Translations under genes and position numbers: made by a program
Assembly (NCBI GenBank): GCA_905235345.1
Contig: CAJOLO010000204.1
Location: 1 to 6,427, forward strand
Direction: 5' to 3'
DNA from: an uncultured Lachnospiraceae bacterium
Lineage (GTDB): Bacteria; Bacillota; Clostridia; Lachnospirales; Lachnospiraceae
Length of the DNA stretch: 6,427 bases
Notes under the pieces: generated by a model
The model's input: only the letters and a program-made list of their open reading frames with translations
Databases searched by the model: none
Told to the model about the DNA's origin: nothing
Shown here: positions 1 to 6,378 of the stretch, piece after piece
Layout of the letters: every line of letters starts with the position of its first letter
How positions within the stretch are numbered: the stretch's first letter is position 1

Positions 1-1838
1 CATACTTTGATTCTGCCTCTTGCAGCGCACTATAATTTGTCACATTATCTTTAGCAGATTCCGGCAATGCATCATAAGCATCTCTTGCAGAATCAATTGC
101 AGTCTTGCTGTCCTTTGTTACTGTTCCGATTGCTGATATAAGGTCGATTACTTTATCTGCTTCTTTTTTTGCTTCAATTTCCTCAGCCGTTACCACAACA
201 CCATTTGAAGATATCGCACCCGAAGAGTTCACATATGAAGATGACAGATCAACATGCAAAGCGGGACGCACACGAGAACAACTGCTGACGGCAGCACTAC
301 TAATGAAGCACGAGTCGACATTACTTATGACCGCCGCGCAGTTAGCAGAGTAACCAGGCGAGCGCAGCCACCAGGAACTATTTCCAGCATAACCGGTATG
401 CCAAGAGTCAATTTCAAAAATTCTTGCATAGTCCGTCGTCTTTGCCTGCCTTGACTCGCATTCACCATCTAATCCCTCATCAAATCCATAAGATGCATTC
501 GATGATTCTCCTATGGATAACAGATATATCTTATCTTTTGTATTGTTACCGCCTTCCGTACCATAAGTATCATTATCATCATTAACCAATTCTGTATCTA
601 TGATTGCATTTCTCTCTTCATCCGTGAATGCTGCTTTGATGAATGCTGTTTCATCACTAGCATAATCTTCCGTTCCGTTAAGCCAGTCACGAAGCGTACA
701 GGTCTCCCATGTACATGAATAATCAAAAATACCGTTAGTTTCTCCCACACTCTTCTCATTATAAGGCTTACAATCAAGTGCCTTATCAGCTAAAACGAAT
801 GCATCATTACCATTTACCGAAAGAACTCTCCACTCTATAGGCTTTTTCTCAAATGAGGCGCTTTGCTTATATTTTCCGAAATACACACAATCCCATGTGG
901 TAACGCCATTAGAATCTACCGATGGTTTTTTATATTCACCACTACTTTGGGAGGTGTTTGTTCCTACTGTTACACTTCCCTCCGAAGTCACACTACCAGC
1001 ATCCCTCACATATAAAGATGAAAGATTAACATGCAAAGCGGGACGTACAGCGTGATCAACAGTCCAGACAAAAGAACCATTAAAAGCACCATTATCGTAA
1101 TAACCCCAGCCCAAGTAACCCACGCTTGCAGAACGATTATTATCAATACTGGGCGAGCGTAGCATCCAACAACAGTTGTACTTGTCAGATATGTTTCCGT
1201 TTCTGAACATTACACCTTTATTTCTTGCATAATCCGTTGACTTTACCTGCCTTGACCTGCTTTCACCACCAGAAGCAGGAACATAAAAGGTCTCATCAAA
1301 TCCATAAGAAGCATTCGAAGCTTCCCCTATAGATAACAGATATACCTTATCATTGGTGTTATTGTCTTCCGTACTATTAGTATCATTATTAACCACGGTA
1401 GTTTCTATAATTGCATTTCTCTCTTCATCCGTGAATGCAGCTTTGATGAATGCAGTATCATCACCTGCATAAGTATCCGTTCCGTTAAGCCAGTCTCTTA
1501 ATGTACAGGTCTCCCATGTGCACGATTCATTCGTATTATTATATGGCTTACAGTCCAGTCCCTCATCTGCCAGAAGGAAAGCATTTCCTTCACTATCTAT
1601 ATCAAGTATTCTCCACTTAATAGGCTCTGCTTCAAAAATAGCATCCTGATAATAACTTCCAAATGTTATCTTATCCCACGTTACTGTTCCATCATCCGCA
1701 ATCCTCGGATTGCTTACGGTTGCCGCCGCCTTAACCTGCAATGAACTTGTTTGTTGCCACCCCGCCAAGCATGGATAGCGACATAGCAAGTGCCGTAACA
1801 AACGACATTATCCTTCCTGTTTTTCTCTTATTTTTCAT
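1..1838 (-). CDS. Secreted protein with two tandem DUF6273-like domains; 3' end outside window; frameshifted in signal peptide
   Basis: The function is unknown. The start ATG at 1838 follows AGGAGG with a 9-base gap. The N-terminus (MKNKRKTGRI, then a hydrophobic stretch) is a signal peptide, with likely cleavage near VKAAA. As written, this frame stops at 1731 after 35 codons. Removing one base near 1746-1760 joins it to a frame open to base 1, giving at least 612 residues. Corrected numbering: DUF6273-like copy 1 is about residues 54-270 (TWDKITFG, PIKWRIL, TWETCTLRDWLNGT, YLLSIGE, WMLRSP, VRPALHV). Copy 2 is about 315-529, with the same motifs including WWLRSP. From residue 551 comes the start of a three-helix surface-protein module (ARDAYDALP, TNYSALQEAE) that runs off the window. 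Proteins of this style are secreted or surface-anchored in Clostridia; no anchor is visible here. The start lies 36 bases after the kinase stop, so co-transcription is likely. The domain assignment is from motif recognition and is fairly secure. Confidence 0.8.
257..895 (-). repeat. DUF6273-like domain, tandem copy 2
   Basis: This is the second copy of the duplicated domain (corrected residues 315-527). It keeps the canonical WWLRSPG motif at residues 489-495, where copy 1 has WMLRSPS. The C-terminal VRPALHV coding stretch (251-268) is identical in DNA to 1028-1045 at an offset of 777, so small indels separate the copies between the two identical blocks. The segment between WWLRSP and VRPALHV is the most divergent part (Gly/Tyr/Trp-rich in copy 1, Ser/Ala/Cys-rich in copy 2). 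Confidence 0.85.
1034..1678 (-). repeat. DUF6273-like domain, tandem copy 1
   Basis: This is the first copy of an internal duplication in the secreted protein (corrected residues 54-268). It shares ordered motifs with the second copy: WD..xFG.Y.Q, PI.WR.L, LDCKPYN, CTWETCTLRDWLNGT, TAFIKAAFTDEERNAII, YLLSIGE.SNASYGFDE, W.LRSP and VRPALHV. Several stretches are identical at DNA level, including 29 bases at 1410-1438 matching 603-631 and 20 bases at 1476-1495 matching 669-688, both at an offset of 807. Confidence 0.85.
1746..1760 (-). other. Apparent +1 frameshift site in the DUF6273 gene
   Basis: On the coding strand GGCAACAAACAAG reads GVATNKFIAG-stop in the frame of the start codon. Dropping one A from the AAA run (1750-1752) gives GVATTSSLQVKAAATV, a normal end of a signal peptide, and opens about 580 further codons. 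The shift could be a sequencing or assembly error or a true inactivating mutation. No SD-supported start exists downstream in the correct frame: the only candidate, TTG at 1741, lacks a well-spaced SD. Confidence 0.85.
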
Positions 1839-1847
1839 TGTTCTGTT

Positions 1848-1856
1848 CCTCCTTCT
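1848..1856 (-). promoter_or_regulatory. Ribosome binding site of the DUF6273 gene
   Basis: AGAAGGAGG on the coding strand contains a full AGGAGG (1853-1848) 9 bases before the ATG at 1838. It sits in the 36-base gap after the kinase stop and fixes the start. I see no convincing promoter in that gap, so this gene is probably read from transcripts that begin upstream. Confidence 0.8.
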
Positions 1857-1874
1857 AATACTGTAATTCTATTT

Positions 1875-3851
1875 TCATTTCACATCTTCCCATATAACTT
1901 CACCACTGCTTTTGTTTGACTTTGATGACTTCGATGATTTGCCTGAACTGTTTGAACCGGTTGATCTTGGAGCGGTAGTCGTAGTTGTCTTAGGCTTAGG
2001 CTCAGGCCCGATACTTTTCACAAGCTTGACCATAGTATTCTTCTCGACCATGTTCCCCTCCGCAATGTCCTGACTTATTATATTACCAGCCTCAACATCA
2101 TTGCTATATTCCTCTGATATTTCATATGTGAGCATCAGATCTGCAAGCACAGCTATCGCTTCATCCGAATTCATGCCGGTCACATTGGGAACAGCAATAA
2201 GCTCCTTTCCTTTACTGACAGTTACATATATCGTCTGTCCTTCATCTGCATCGGTTCCGGCTTCAAGGTCCTGTGTCATGACAATACCGGCTTCAACATC
2301 ATCAGAATATACTTCCTCGCTGACATTATAGTTAAGTCCTGCAGAGACCGCTATATCTTCCGCCTCCCGGGTTTCATGACCAACCAGATCAGGAATACTG
2401 ATTCTTGCTCCCCTGCTTACGATTACCTCAATAACCGTGCCCTTATCAACAGATGTACCCTCTAAGATATTCTGGGAAATGATATCTCCCTTTTCAATGG
2501 AATCGGAATAATCCTCGCCTGTCTGCTGAACCACAAGTTCATATTCATCCTGTGTAACAAGTGCATTAGCCTCGTCAACAGTCATGCCGGTAATATACGG
2601 CACAGTACTCTTTCTTGAATTATTATAGAAGAAATACACCAATATACCTGCAGCCATAAGAACTATTATCGTCAATACCACAGGTATCCATTTCTTCCCG
2701 GAACCTGTGTCCGTACTAACTATCATCGGATCTGAGCTAACCGGCATCGGATCATCGATAGGATTACTATCATCTTTCCTTACACCATAATCTGACTTTT
2801 CACCAATTGGCAGCTCCGTACTCTTATATGTAACAGTCTCATTCTCTGCTGCTTTACGAGAATAATAATTTACATCAATCTTATGTATGCCATCGTTATC
2901 CGAATATGCATCTTCACTTTCATCCCCGTCATTCAGTAACGATATCAAATCCCTTTTCATATCAGACGGGCTTTTGTATCTGTTCTCAGGATCAAATGAA
3001 CATGCCTTAATAACAACATCAGCCAGTTTCCCAAGAGCATTGCATGGCGGATCCATCTCAAGTCCTTTCATTCTCTTAATATTAGCCTCTTCCTTGTCAG
3101 CATACAGAATTGGCTGAGGATGCGGCGGAACAAAAGGCATTCTATTGTTATTCAGAAATCTGTACAACACCAGTCCCAAAGAATATATATCTACTGTCTG
3201 GTCATACTTCTCTCCTTTATATACTTCGGGCGCCATATAATTTATTGTTCCTTTGCGTGACAGACTGCCGGATGTCTTCTCTAATTGTTTCGCTATTCCA
3301 AAATCTCCCAGTTTATAGCTGCCAAGCTCTGATATAAAAATATTTTCAGGCTTTACATCTCTGTGGATAATATTATACTGTCCACATATCTCCAAAGCGG
3401 AACACATATCTATCCCAAGCTTTACTATATTACGGATTGATAAGGTACTTTTTCTGTAATAATCAAGAACCGGCGTGAGCAATTCCATACGAATGAATAT
3501 ATTCCAACCTATGCCATCAGGAATCTCTATAACAGCATGATCTTCATAGCTTACTATGTTAGTATTTCCTTTAAGACGTGACATAAGTGTAAATTCTTCA
3601 ACGATATCTTTAACGATACTGTAAAAATATTCCTTTGCACTCGCCTCGTCCATGCCATCATTAATAACCGATTTATATTCTGCTGAGGATTGTGGAATTG
3701 TTATCACTTTCAGTGCTGACTGATATACATGTCCGAATTCATCACGTTCAATCTTATACACCTTTCCATAAGAACCTTCGCCTATCAGCTCCTTCAGTTC
3801 CCAACCCTTCCATATTGAATTAAGCTGTTCTTGTATCTCTTGCTTCTCCAT
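1875..3851 (-). CDS. Membrane Ser/Thr protein kinase with three PASTA domains
   Basis: A transmembrane Hanks-type kinase of PrkC/PknB topology, 658 residues from the chosen ATG. The kinase domain spans about residues 17-307: glycine loop GEGSYGKV 24-31, ATP-binding Lys48 in ALKVI, probable helix-C Glu86, HRDVKPEN 163-170 with catalytic Asp165, DFG 183-185, APE 207-209, DIYSLG 221-226 and Arg291. All catalytic residues are present, so it should be active. An acidic linker follows, then one membrane helix (about 388-409, preceded by KK) and three PASTA domains outside the cell (416-481, 484-548, 551-614). The Ser/Lys/Thr-rich tail ends GEVIWEDVK. PASTA domains bind muropeptides or lipid II in characterised kinases; the ligand here is unknown. 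An upstream in-frame GTG at 3869 would add six residues but has no SD, whereas the ATG at 3851 has AGGGA 8 bases before it. No PP2C phosphatase gene adjoins it. The catalytic domain resembles a Clostridia kinase subfamily distinct from the cell-division PrkC, so no symbol is given. Confidence 0.95.
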   Translation of the reverse strand: MEKQEIQEQLNSIWKGWELKELIGEGSYGKVYKIERDEFGHVYQSALKVITIPQSSAEYKSVINDGMDEASAKEYFYSIVKDIVEEFTLMSRLKGNTNIVSYEDHAVIEIPDGIGWNIFIRMELLTPVLDYYRKSTLSIRNIVKLGIDMCSALEICGQYNIIHRDVKPENIFISELGSYKLGDFGIAKQLEKTSGSLSRKGTINYMAPEVYKGEKYDQTVDIYSLGLVLYRFLNNNRMPFVPPHPQPILYADKEEANIKRMKGLEMDPPCNALGKLADVVIKACSFDPENRYKSPSDMKRDLISLLNDGDESEDAYSDNDGIHKIDVNYYSRKAAENETVTYKSTELPIGEKSDYGVRKDDSNPIDDPMPVSSDPMIVSTDTGSGKKWIPVVLTIIVLMAAGILVYFFYNNSRKSTVPYITGMTVDEANALVTQDEYELVVQQTGEDYSDSIEKGDIISQNILEGTSVDKGTVIEVIVSRGARISIPDLVGHETREAEDIAVSAGLNYNVSEEVYSDDVEAGIVMTQDLEAGTDADEGQTIYVTVSKGKELIAVPNVTGMNSDEAIAVLADLMLTYEISEEYSNDVEAGNIISQDIAEGNMVEKNTMVKLVKSIGPEPKPKTTTTTAPRSTGSNSSGKSSKSSKSNKSSGEVIWEDVK

Positions 3852-3859
3852 AGTTATAT

Positions 3860-3864
3860 TCCCT
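3860..3864 (-). promoter_or_regulatory. Ribosome binding site that decides the kinase start
   Basis: AGGGA on the coding strand lies 8 bases before the ATG at 3851. The alternative GTG at 3869 is preceded by TTTTGAGTTTGT, which has no SD complementarity. The shorter protein begins MEKQEIQEQL. Confidence 0.65.
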
Positions 3865-3920
3865 ATCACACAAACTCAAAATGTCATGTATATTCTGCCG
3901 TCAACAAAATATACTTTTTT

Positions 3921-3929
3921 ATAATAACA
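3921..3929 (-). promoter_or_regulatory. Candidate extended -10 promoter for the kinase gene
   Basis: The coding-strand sequence TGTTATTAT fits an extended -10 element (TGnTATAAT, one mismatch). It lies in the AT-rich 110-base gap between the zinc-ribbon gene and the kinase ATG and would give a leader of roughly 60 bases. No good -35 lies 16-18 bases upstream. AT-rich sequence yields such matches by chance, so this is tentative. Confidence 0.3.
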
Positions 3930-3961
3930 TTTTTTAGCTATAAATAAAATATATTTTTCAT

Positions 3962-4540
3962 TTAAAGTTTGCTGCCACACGAAAAACAAAATGCCGAGTC
4001 TGTCTTATTCTTTGCACCGCAGTTAACACAGAATGCAACCGGCTCTTTACGTTTAAGTTCAGACGATTCAGACTTTTTCTGATTATCAGATCTATCCTTA
4101 TTTATAACAAGTCCCATCTCCTCGAAAGCAGACTCAGGAAGTACTACTGTTGCATCAAGATCCAGATAGTCATCACCATTAACAGAACTTGCTTCCTTAT
4201 TGGAAAAATCTTCTCTCTTTGCTGCTACCATGCCTTCAACCTTGTTCTCAAGCGACTTAAGGCGATTTCTGATCTCTCTGTCAGCAGCAGGCGAAACCCC
4301 GGCATTACCACCTGCATTCTTCCCAACAGCATCACCGATCTCACAGATAGTGCCTAACACACAGCAATTGATCAATGTAATTACAGTTCCCACCAGAAAG
4401 ATCAAAAAGCCTATTCCACTTCCGGAACGGGAAAACACTTCCATTACCCTCCCAATTGTCACTGCAGCGGCAATAGATGCTATCAAGCCAAACCCTACAT
4501 TAATATACAACACAATCTTCGCAATTTTCTTCCAAAACAT
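3962..4540 (-). CDS. Two-helix membrane protein with coiled coil and C-terminal zinc ribbon
   Basis: No named family is recognised. From the chosen ATG it has 192 residues: membrane helices at about 8-30 and 43-66 (INVGFGLIASIAAAV; FLIFLVGTVITLINCC), a Gly/Ala linker, a charged amphipathic stretch at about 87-107 (REIRNRLKSLENKVEGM) likely to form a short coiled coil, an acidic region with DLDATVVLPES (128-138), a Lys/Ser-rich linker, and a zinc ribbon with Cys171, Cys174, Cys185 and Cys188 (CVNCG, CFSCG). Both termini are probably cytoplasmic. An in-frame ATG at 4576 would add 12 residues but has no SD, while the ATG at 4540 follows GGGAGGTG. It lies between the peptidoglycan hydrolase lipoprotein and the PASTA kinase on the same strand, so a role as membrane partner or substrate of that kinase is plausible but inferred. 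The Thr in DATVVLP resembles phospho-Thr/FHA-binding peptides. Confidence 0.88.
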   Translation of the reverse strand: MFWKKIAKIVLYINVGFGLIASIAAAVTIGRVMEVFSRSGSGIGFLIFLVGTVITLINCCVLGTICEIGDAVGKNAGGNAGVSPAADREIRNRLKSLENKVEGMVAAKREDFSNKEASSVNGDDYLDLDATVVLPESAFEEMGLVINKDRSDNQKKSESSELKRKEPVAFCVNCGAKNKTDSAFCFSCGSKL

Positions 4541-4545
4541 ATTTG

Positions 4546-4553
4546 CACCTCCC
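4546..4553 (-). promoter_or_regulatory. Ribosome binding site that decides the zinc-ribbon gene start
   Basis: GGGAGGTG on the coding strand is followed by CAAAT and the ATG at 4540, an almost ideal SD and spacing. It lies inside the 12-codon extension that the ATG at 4576 would give, and that upstream ATG has only AT-rich sequence before it (the nearest purine-rich run, AAGGAAA, is over 20 bases away). Confidence 0.8.
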
Positions 4554-4628
4554 AAATCATCATATACGGATGACATATTATCACATCACATATTATGATT
4601 TTCCTTTCTTAATATTTTTTATGGGATA

Positions 4629-4637
4629 ATAATACCA
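4629..4637 (-). promoter_or_regulatory. Candidate extended -10 promoter for the zinc-ribbon gene
   Basis: TGGTATTAT on the coding strand matches an extended -10 (TGnTATAAT, one mismatch), about 90 bases before the ATG at 4540 and after the corrected end of the lipoprotein gene. No clear -35 is present. The same TGnTATTAT form occurs before the kinase gene, which slightly raises its credibility. Confidence 0.3.
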
Positions 4638-4717
4638 GATATCATAACCCGTGTTTTCATCTGAAGTTTACACGTATCTATTAAGCTATGCTTCACATAT
4701 ACCTTCTTTTTATCTTA

Positions 4718-4828
4718 TCACTTCCAATATTCATACGCGATCTTCGAAATATCCTTAATAGTCTCCCTTCCGGAGGAGCAATCCTGCACCCTGCTTAACA
4801 TCACGCAGATAATATAATCTGCCTCATC
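4718..4828 (-). pseudogene. Detached C-terminal end of the amidase/serine hydrolase gene, out of frame
   Basis: Reading from 4828 in the frame one base away gives 36 codons, beginning DEADYIICVMLSRV and ending KIAYEYWK, then TGA at 4720-4718. This matches what follows the KTG motif in class A-type serine hydrolases: a final active-site beta strand and a C-terminal helix. Joined after VYGVV (residue 517) it gives a 553-residue protein. The join needs one added base in the coding-strand stretch GGTGTGGTGATGAG (about 4829-4840). Without it, the last strand of the active-site sheet and the final helix are missing. Confidence 0.82.
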
Positions 4829-6378
4829 ACCACACCATATACAATTGCTACATCATGCTCCACATCCTCAAGTTCTCCCGTTTTATTGGCAACCGGTATC
4901 CCTTGAGGAATCCCTGCCGGTATCTTGGTCGTTCTTTCCTGTTGCTTCATATATGATATGATCTTATCAGCGCCGGCTAATTCATTTCTATATATTTTTT
5001 CAATAAATGTTTCCGTATCAGTCACAGTTGTATAATTGTCCTCATCCGAGCTAAAATCCAACATAAGCCGTCCCATTCTTGTATCGTGACAGCCAATCGC
5101 TTGCGCATAAGACGTAACTTTATTCATTCCATCCTCCGCATCTCCCCCTCCCAGTATTCGCACAAGTGTATTGGCTGCATCATTATCACTTACTGTAATC
5201 ATACGTCTTACCAATTCATCTATATCACTCTCCGTCTGATTTGATGCTGCAGTTATCATACTGATATTCTGATATGTACATCCGGCAATGTACAATTTGA
5301 TTATGCTTGCAGCTCTATGAGTGGCAGTGGATAGGTCAACGAACTGTCCGGTCTTAAGATTCTTCAGATATGCAGATGCAACTGTACCTTTCTCCCGCTG
5401 CTGCTCTAAAAGCTGATCAACCATACTTTTAAGTTCCAGATCCTCTGTTCCACCATTATATGACTCATTATCCCTTGTACCGCTATCATTTTCAGGAAAA
5501 CTCCCGGTCATACCATCAAAGCCATAATACTTATCAATCCCCTTAGCAATGCCCTCAACCATTTTTTCCCGATAGTCATCATTTTCCATATTATTATCGT
5601 CTGATTCATTGCTCATAAATCCCATCTCCAGAATCATAACAGGTATCTCGCTCCAATTGATTCCTGTCATTGTATCATTAGTTGATACGCCAAGATTCCT
5701 CATACCCGTACATTCGCAATATGAATTCAGAATATTATCAGCAAGACGATAACTCTCGTCATACAGATATCCCACATATGGATTATCATCAGAACTGACA
5801 AGTGCAAGTGCGCCGTTAACAGAAGGATCGTCACTTCCGTTAGCATGTATCCTTACAGAGATATCCGCACCGGCATCATTGGCAAGACAGGCTCTCTCCA
5901 TATTACTTATGGCAGTCTCATTATCCTCCCTGGTCATAATGACCTGATATCCCATATTCTCCAAAGTCTCTTGAAGCATAAGAGAAATATCAAGATTCAG
6001 CTTGTATTCAGGAACTCCGGTATATTTTCCTACGGTTCCCCCAGTGGCCTTTCTCTTCATATCACCCGATCCCGGGGCATTCGGTTCAGTGTCACTCATA
6101 TCAACATCTTCACTCTGGTGCCCCGGATCTATCGCAACCAATAGTTTCTCCCGCGGATTGTCTATCTCCGCTTCTGATACTTCTTCCGTTGTTAACTCCC
6201 GTGTATCCTCTGTTGCAGCAGTGGTTTTAATCTCTTCCAATATGTATTCTGTTGAAACTGTGGTATTCTCTGCGGTATTATCGTCTATATTCATAGGTTG
6301 TTTCCCACTGCAACCTGCAAGGATAATGAACATAATGCACTCAATAATAACCATTATTCTTTTCGTAGTATTATTCAT
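4801..6378 (-). CDS. Lipoprotein: N-acetylmuramoyl-L-alanine amidase fused to class A beta-lactamase-fold serine hydrolase; 3' frameshift
   Basis: A predicted cell-surface peptidoglycan hydrolase, 525 residues as written and 553 if corrected. Residues 1-23 form a lipoprotein signal with lipobox LAGC and lipidated Cys23. A Thr/Glu-rich linker precedes an Amidase_3 domain (about 78-286) with predicted zinc ligands His87 (DPGH), Glu124 (PEYKLNL) and His178 (RIHAN) and catalytic Glu251 (LEMGF). This family cleaves the MurNAc-L-Ala bond. An Asn/Gly/Asp-rich linker leads to a serine-hydrolase domain (about 315 on) with SIIK 358-361, SDN 397-399 and KTG 499-501. The position of the class A Omega-loop Glu166 aligns with Met439 and that of Asn170 with Ser443, so beta-lactam hydrolysis is unlikely; a DD-peptidase-like or binding role is possible. 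After about residue 517 the frame is lost: the listed end VMRQIILSA is probably an artefact of a one-base loss, and the true C-terminus lies in another frame to 4718. The start overlaps the upstream stop (ATGA) and its SD is weak (AAAGGA, about 13 bases away), suggesting translational coupling. Confidence 0.92.
   Translation of the reverse strand: MNNTTKRIMVIIECIMFIILAGCSGKQPMNIDDNTAENTTVSTEYILEEIKTTAATEDTRELTTEEVSEAEIDNPREKLLVAIDPGHQSEDVDMSDTEPNAPGSGDMKRKATGGTVGKYTGVPEYKLNLDISLMLQETLENMGYQVIMTREDNETAISNMERACLANDAGADISVRIHANGSDDPSVNGALALVSSDDNPYVGYLYDESYRLADNILNSYCECTGMRNLGVSTNDTMTGINWSEIPVMILEMGFMSNESDDNNMENDDYREKMVEGIAKGIDKYYGFDGMTGSFPENDSGTRDNESYNGGTEDLELKSMVDQLLEQQREKGTVASAYLKNLKTGQFVDLSTATHRAASIIKLYIAGCTYQNISMITAASNQTESDIDELVRRMITVSDNDAANTLVRILGGGDAEDGMNKVTSYAQAIGCHDTRMGRLMLDFSSDEDNYTTVTDTETFIEKIYRNELAGADKIISYMKQQERTTKIPAGIPQGIPVANKTGELEDVEHDVAIVYGVVMRQIILSA

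Larger units (their letters stand above)
4541..4717. other. Intergenic region between lipoprotein gene and zinc-ribbon gene
   Basis: This gap of about 177 bases is measured from the corrected end of the lipoprotein gene to the zinc-ribbon ATG. It holds the candidate promoter and SD listed separately. I looked for an intrinsic terminator. The only paired elements are short (AAGC-ATA-GCTT near 4682-4692; CGTGT...ACACG around 4650-4674 with a long loop), and neither is followed by a U-run, so none is called. Confidence 0.6.

Noticed and set aside
105..454. Plus-strand open frames opposite the DUF6273 gene
   Set aside because: They overlap the conserved WWLRSP and VRPALHV coding region on the minus strand and show no motif of their own.
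1731..1838. The 35-codon frame as a genuine small peptide gene
   Set aside because: It has a good SD, but its sequence is a typical signal peptide that continues seamlessly into the DUF6273 protein when one base is removed, so a broken long gene explains it better.
3876..3904. TTGACG (3904-3899) as a -35 box for the kinase gene
   Set aside because: At 16-18 bases downstream there is only TTTTGA-like sequence, a poor -10, so a sigma-A promoter is not supported there.
4200..4598. Plus-strand open frame of 132 codons
   Set aside because: It lies antisense to the zinc-ribbon membrane protein, which has a strong SD, membrane helices and a cysteine motif; the plus-strand product has no recognisable domain and is a shadow.
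4650..4692. Possible intrinsic terminator after the lipoprotein gene
   Set aside because: The available inverted repeats have 4-5 base stems, one with a 15-base loop, and no T-run follows on the coding strand.
4800..4850. Programmed ribosomal frameshifting in the hydrolase gene
   Set aside because: No slippery heptamer, stimulatory SD or clear downstream hairpin is visible at GGTGTGGTGATGAG, and the truncated product would lack part of the active-site sheet.
4718..6378. Annotation of the lipoprotein's C-terminal domain as a beta-lactamase resistance enzyme
   Set aside because: SxxK, SDN and KTG are shared by penicillin-binding and DD-peptidase relatives; the Omega-loop Glu needed for class A beta-lactam hydrolysis is not at its expected position.
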